Source of the DNA: Mycolicibacterium brumae
Lineage (GTDB): Bacteria; Actinomycetota; Actinomycetes; Mycobacteriales; Mycobacteriaceae
Length of the DNA: 64,000 nt
Assembly (NCBI RefSeq): GCF_025215495.1
Contig: NZ_CP104302.1
Span: 2,046,001 to 2,110,000 of the forward strand
Direction: 5' to 3'
The position numbers and the translations under genes were made by a program. The notes under the pieces are model-generated. The model worked only from the letters and a program-made list of their open reading frames with translations, ran no database searches and was not told the DNA's origin. Below are positions 63,968-64,000 of the stretch, one piece after another (the stretch's first letter is position 1; the number at the start of each line of letters is the position of its first letter).

Positions 63968-64000
63968 GGCTGACGGTTCCCCTTCAATACGAAATCGGTC

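Overview
This is a GC-rich actinobacterial chromosome segment, almost certainly from a Mycobacterium of the rapidly growing (Mycolicibacterium) type. The evidence is gene order: trpC-trpB-trpA-lgt-DUF2752-pyk-tesB, cydABDC, pdtaR, polA, rpsA, coaE, an Rv1634-like exporter and uvrB form the same neighbourhood as Rv1611-Rv1634 of M. tuberculosis, here running right to left. Small secreted DUF732-type proteins and a MIRU-like repeat fit the same group. No phage, insertion sequence, plasmid or CRISPR array is visible, and no gene-free stretch exceeds 300 bases; the longest is 24110-24389.

Layout. 1-921: a partial dienelactone hydrolase and a small YdeI-like protein. 928-7782: Ohr peroxidase, then an accessory block of an amidohydrolase, an APC permease and a complete tripartite tricarboxylate transporter (tctC-tctB-tctA), with a duplicated 59-bp repeat at the tctC/tctB junction. 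7788-13252: a sugar block behind one good promoter and palindrome (SRPBCC protein, SLC45-like MFS transporter, universal stress protein, amylosucrase, LacI regulator), best read as sucrose uptake and conversion to alpha-glucan. 13319-24109: tRNA-Cys, MFS exporter, uvrB, small secreted and hypothetical proteins, an F420-type PPOX protein, a shortened coaE, a putative Zur-controlled aztD, and rpsA with a strong terminator. 24390-29663: a frameshifted secreted lipase, an AbiEi-DUF559 protein, an LpxL-type acyltransferase, a thioesterase and a ThrE exporter. 29689-40035: polA, a branched-chain amino acid ABC transporter (livHMGF with convergent livK), and pdtaR followed by a histidine kinase. 40104-48487: a tRNA with CAA anticodon and a decayed half copy of it, a secreted protein, a GCS2-family ligase, an AAA ATPase, a DUF2339 membrane protein and a MacS-type two-component pair. 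48592-64000: an HdeD-like protein, cytochrome bd oxidase with its assembly ABC exporter (cydABDC), tesB, pyk, a DUF2752 protein, lgt with a very long acidic tail, and trpABC.

Themes. Many neighbours are translationally coupled by ATGA or GTGA overlaps (tctB/tctA, livM/livG/livF, thrE/thioesterase, cydD/cydC, trpB/trpA, kinase/regulator). One such junction, tctC/tctB, has been expanded by two 59-bp units, each a 20-codon mini-ORF that keeps the overlap chain intact. Related GCGAGG(A/T)ACGAG sequence appears in reverse orientation and in frame inside livG (two full tandem units) and inside the cydC linker. This points to a MIRU-like mobile repeat that inserts without breaking reading frames. 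Other points of interest are the 500-residue acidic duplicated extension of Lgt, the signal peptide plus Ig-like domain fused to LivH, the truncated GrpB domain of CoaE, and two genes whose conserved N-termini have no standard start codon.
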